Shown: piece by piece, positions 60,481 through 64,000 of the stretch
Position numbering within the stretch: the first letter of the stretch is position 1
Layout of the letters: the number at the start of each line of letters is the position of its first letter
Assembly (NCBI GenBank): GCA_020796225.1
Contig: CM036755.1
Span: 82,963,150 to 83,027,149, forward strand
DNA from: Arion vulgaris
Taxonomy: Eukaryota; Mollusca; Gastropoda; Stylommatophora; Arionidae
Reading direction: 5' to 3'
Length of the DNA stretch: 64,000 nucleotides
Position numbers and translations under genes: made by a program
The notes under the pieces: generated by a model
Databases searched by the model: none
What the model was told of the DNA's origin: nothing
What the model saw: the letters and a program-made list of their open reading frames with translations, nothing else

Positions 60481-60945
60481 AACCTTTTTAATAAGCAGAC
60501 ACCAAAGTGTAATGTAATTTGAGTGTTGGGTTGGCGAGATTTCCCATGAACAATGTCATACCCAGTCAGTGGCAGTTATAGGTATTTTTTGCTTTAACAA
60601 CTTTTGTTATCAGTGGCAGAGAAAGTGTTAAACCTAGTTTTAATCAGTATTTCTGTTGTCAATAAATTGTTTTAAAATATGTCTTTCAATTTTACAATTC
60701 AATGTATACTTATGGAAAAGGCTGAGGGAAACAACTGGTTTCCGGAGGTGATTAAGTGTGACAGGTGGATTATGGATAATATCCATCATTATGTTATGTT
60801 TTGTGTGTTCTTCCTCCCCCTTTGCCTTATAGTGCTCTCTGGAGGTGAATTTTGCTTCATCGTAGTTGACCAGGTTGTCATTTTGAGGCATCCCTCCTAC
60901 CTCTTTAGTCAGCATTTCCCTTGAGGTTGCAGTGTGAAAATTGAT
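60480..60945. other. Nothing recognised
   Basis: AT-rich sequence with 80-90 codon chance frames on both strands. Confidence 0.4.
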
Positions 60946-60949
60946 CAGG

Positions 60950-61170
60950 GGTCTCTATGGTGACGTGGATAAGACCTTTGCCTGTTGTTCTCAAGGTTAT
61001 TGGTTCGAATCCAGGCTGAGTCCCATGTTCAATTTTTCATGAGATCCCTAGGATTATTGCTGGAGCTACAGAGGCCGTAATTTGTGCAACAATCTCTACA
61101 GATTTCTGCCGACAGGAAACGGAGTCATATTTGGAAACCCGGTACAATGAAGTCAATCCTTTACCTGTAG
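60950..61170 (+). repeat. SINE-G copy
   Basis: ggggtctctatggtgacgtggataag (A box), ttggttcgaatccaggc (B box, near perfect), body cctaggattattgctggagc, tail caatgaagtcaatccttta. Confidence 0.9.
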
Positions 61171-61239
61171 ACTCTTTTTTGTGTAGTTTGATCCACTAGA
61201 TTACTACCTTCTCTGAATTGAAATGGGATATAAGGACTA

Positions 61240-61900
61240 CCTCTGAAGTCGGAGAAAGCTCGGCTGTAGGGCGAGGGACACTGATAAAAGGAAAGCAGGC
61301 CTTCACACAAAAATCAGGAAGAAGCGCAATACCAGGTGCCCTGAGTACGCTTGAATAAATAGTGGGTGAATTCAAGGAGAAGAAGATATAAGGATGTTTG
61401 TAAGCAAGGCTCTTGACATTGACACATGCCCATGGGAACCACAGTTGTCAAAGACTATCAGTGTCTATACTGACAGTCGTACTCAACTCGTCTATGTCAT
61501 CCTGCACCATCTTCTCCTCGGTTTTCCTTTATCTGCCGGTATCAGGCCCCCAGAATGATCTCCAGAGAATCATGCTGTGTCCAATATATATCCTTTTTTC
61601 TTGTTCATCCTTCCTCCTTCCTTTTGTTCGCTTAAAATATTGTCTATATATTCAATGTTGTTTCTTGTGTAAACTTCACTGTCTTTTGTAGCTCACACAG
61701 GCCTGTATAGTTTTATATCTAGTGTTGTTTCATTAGGCTAGTGAGTTTGCCTCCGTATATCATATTCAAGTCAGTCTTGAAGTATGTGCTCTGCAGTATG
61801 ATGTGCCTGTACACATTTCTGAGTTGCCAATCTTGAATTTTGTATATATGTGGCTGCGGAGTTGATTGTGTCCTCTTCTTCTTTGTCAACCACTTCTCTT
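61240..61900 (-). mobile_element. LINE-R type 2 remnant
   Basis: The minus strand around 61700-61870 reads TINSAATYIQNSRLATQKCV then QAHHTAEHILQ, as in 36490-36600. The rest is decayed. Confidence 0.75.
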
Positions 61901-61904
61901 TAAT

Positions 61905-62060
61905 GTTAAGCTATTGCAAAATGGGTATTTATTCTCTTTTCTGTCCATGGTATTCTGAGTACTTTTTTGTAGCCCTTGCATTCGAAGGCATCAATCACTT
62001 TTTCAGCTGTAAATAGATATGGTGAAATTGAAAGATCATTGGCGAAATAGATTGATAAAG
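61905..62060 (-). mobile_element. LINE-T fragment
   Basis: tctctttaatgttaagctat, tctgtccatggtattctgag and cttgcattcgaaggcatcaa match the 44010-44075 segment in the same orientation. Confidence 0.7.
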
Positions 62061-62179
62061 AGAGTGAATGTTAGTTGTTTGATGGGATCGTTTCCCGGGT
62101 TGCCAACATGGCAGATGGGAACAATTCTTGTGGGATAAACTGTGTTCTGTTTCTAGTGTTTGCAGTGCAGACTAGTGCA

Positions 62180-62420
62180 GTTTCTGGACATTGTAAAATT
62201 AAAATCTTGGCAAGTCCTTTACAGGACGTTGCCATTAACCACAGTAAATAAGTCGTCAATTTTCTAGTCACCACATGTATGTTCAGTAATTTGCCATTGC
62301 TTTCTGAACTATGTATATTTTTACAGTTCGTAAAAATCCAGAAACAAATTCTGCCGCGGAATTTGAACCAGGTACTCTTGGTTTACGATCGAGCTCACTA
62401 CCGCTAAGTCACAGACACCC
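62180..62420 (-). repeat. SINE-D copy
   Basis: ggcaagtcctttacaggacg, tttgccattgctttctgaac, and on the minus strand gtctgtgacttagcggtagtgagctcgatcg. Confidence 0.88.
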
Positions 62421-62699
62421 ACTTCTAGTCATTATAAGCGGATAAAATGTGATACATAATGTACAGCCAGAGCAGATGCCTGTCCATCCATTATGACAGT
62501 TGAGCATATCTGTGTCGTAATGGAGGGTAGCGTGAACTGTTCCTGGTTGATTACACACTGCATAATTGCAGAATGAGAGCGAATCTAACCTGTTACCTTG
62601 TAGGTCGACTAGGTCAAGTCTAAAGTGGGCAGCCTGATAGAAACGTGGCCAGAAGATAGATGCACAATATGCATCTAAAATCATTTTACGATGACATCG

Positions 62700-63110
62700 A
62701 CAGTCTTCTTTCTCTTATCGAATCCTGTTTTGTCACACAGTGTCAGAATAAGAAGATATTTCTAGAATGAGCTTTTTTTCGTCATCTCTGAGGTCCACCT
62801 TTTGTGTGGACAGCCTTTTGCTTTATATCCACTTTATCACAGTAACATTGCTTTCTGGGGCACAGTGTCTCTTGATAATCTGCTTTTGTGTTCAAACCAT
62901 TTAATTTGTTGTTTCTTGATGAATTTCAGTATTGATGCTGCACCCATTATTTTTCCTGATATCTTTATTTCTATTTCGGTATCTTCTTGATACTCCCATC
63001 ATTCTCCGTAGACTTCGATACTCCTAGTTTTCATCTATCATTTGATTCAGTGTCCAGGATCGGCACTGATAGCATAATGTATAATCGACAGTTGTATGAT
63101 GAAGAGTGAA
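62700..63110 (-). mobile_element. LINE-T remnant
   Basis: cacacagtgtcagaataaga, tctctgaggtccaccttttg and cactgatagcataatgtata match 44260-44660. Confidence 0.8.
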
Positions 63111-63384
63111 AGTTGTTAACAGTTTGTACCACTCATGTTTGTCATCATCATCATCTTTATCTGCACAATCATCATATGGTTAATATGTACCTCATCGATA
63201 TTACTGTAAATAGATATACTCATTCTTGGTATCCATTTCAGCATCACCACATGTTGTTTCACAGAATGATCTGCCGTTGTTAAATAAATGTTCAGAGATT
63301 TGCCTAAATTGTATGTTTTTTTTGTAATAACAGATATGTTTTCAAATAACGATATAGGGGGAGACTGCAGTAAAACTATGACAA

Positions 63385-63562
63385 ATTGCCAAACAGGTAA
63401 TAACAAAGTACTGTAGTTTTACAAAGACAATACACAGCAACGTTTTGACCAAATTCGTCACTCCTGTTATATCGTTTGCTTGATAAAGGCCTTTTGGTCG
63501 AAACGTTGCTGTGTAGTTTTTGTATTTTGTAAAGCTACAGTACTTTGTTATTGCGTGTTTCA
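63385..63562. mobile_element. Short Penelope-like palindrome
   Basis: ggtaataacaaagtactgta and gcaacgttttgacc at 63391-63449 are mirrored by ggtcgaaacgttgctgtgta and tacagtactttgttattgcg at 63496-63556. The ends are the same as those of the 48-49 kb palindrome, but only about 45 bases lie between the arms. Confidence 0.78.
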
Positions 63563-63589
63563 CCATGTTTTCAAATAGAGAACCAAAGT

Positions 63590-63810
63590 GTAAAGGGCCT
63601 AAAGCCGAAGGATTGACTTCATTGGACCAGGTTTTACCCCATATAGATCGGCACCTCTCCACAGAAATGGCACACTACCTGTCAAGACTATTTCACAAAG
63701 CATGCTCCGTATCTCCTACAACAATCCTAGGGGCCTCTGGAAAAAGTGCACTTGTGAACAAAACAGTACGGTCGGATTCGAACCCAAGACCTTTGGAGCA
63801 TAGGCCGCCC
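63590..63810 (-). repeat. SINE-G copy
   Basis: aaggattgacttcattggac, gaaatggcacactacctgtc and ggattcgaacccaag (B box on the minus strand). Confidence 0.88.
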
Positions 63811-63930
63811 ATGTTGTACCCGGGGGCCCACAAGGAAGCAAAGAATAGTACTACTGCGACCTACAAAGCATGTCGTAAGAGGCTTCTGATGTAGGACCTA
63901 GGAAGCTACCTAGTAAATAAAAGTAAATAA
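63800..63930 (+). repeat. SINE-B 5' part
   Basis: gggggcccacaaggaagcaa, cgtaagaggcttctgatgta and agctacctagtaaataaaag, then truncated into A/T-rich sequence that runs to the window end. Confidence 0.82.
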
Positions 63931-64000
63931 AAAAATATTACATTTTTTATGTTTGGGTAAAAGTGCCCTCAAAATTCAGTGTAAAAAAGCTGTTTTTGGG

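Overview
This is a repeat-saturated, AT-rich stretch of animal (metazoan) nuclear DNA, most likely from an invertebrate. Genes are split into short exons with GT-AG introns. There are no bacterial-style operons. The interspersed repeats (non-LTR retrotransposon remnants, several tRNA-derived SINE families, piggyBac-type and Penelope-like DNA) are typical of invertebrate genomes. The species cannot be named from the sequence alone.

Two conserved metabolic genes lie head-to-tail on the + strand. (1) The 3' part of a kidney/liver-type glutaminase gene (GLS family) occupies 2173-15437. Eight phase-consistent exons encode 303 residues: the second half of the catalytic domain, the ankyrin repeats and the stop codon. 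The earlier exons must lie upstream of the window. (2) A complete hydroxymethylglutaryl-CoA lyase gene (HMGCL family) occupies 23745-58266. It has ten exons and about 330 residues, starts with a likely mitochondrial-targeting exon, and has a 10.2 kb first intron. Both products act in mitochondrial carbon metabolism (glutamine to glutamate; HMG-CoA to acetoacetate plus acetyl-CoA), but nothing in the sequence shows co-regulation.

Nearly everything else is mobile DNA. I use descriptive labels. LINE-R means remnants of non-LTR elements carrying an RNase H domain. LINE-T means 5'-truncated C-terminal remnants of RTE-like reverse transcriptase ORFs. SINE-A to SINE-H are dispersed short repeats, several with recognisable pol III A and B boxes. 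Seven nested insertions can be timed by target-site duplications. One family of TTAA-flanked MITEs has a filled and an empty copy in the window. A decayed piggyBac transposase lies in HMGCL intron 6. Penelope-like termini with a hammerhead-like motif recur at four loci, two of them as palindromes. Tandem arrays lie at 12.3, 17.8, 30.9, 33.3, 53.8 and 56.7 kb.

Layout: 0-2.1 kb LINE-R and SINEs; 2.2-15.4 kb GLS exons among repeats; 15.6-23.7 kb intergenic repeats; 23.7-58.3 kb HMGCL; 58.3-64 kb repeats and unassigned DNA. The region 38.9-42.7 kb is an indel-rich duplication that includes a second, broken copy of HMGCL exon 4. It, the right arm of the 48-49 kb palindrome and small frame errors in HMGCL exons 3 and 8 look like uncorrected long-read sequence, so parts of the assembly should be treated with caution.
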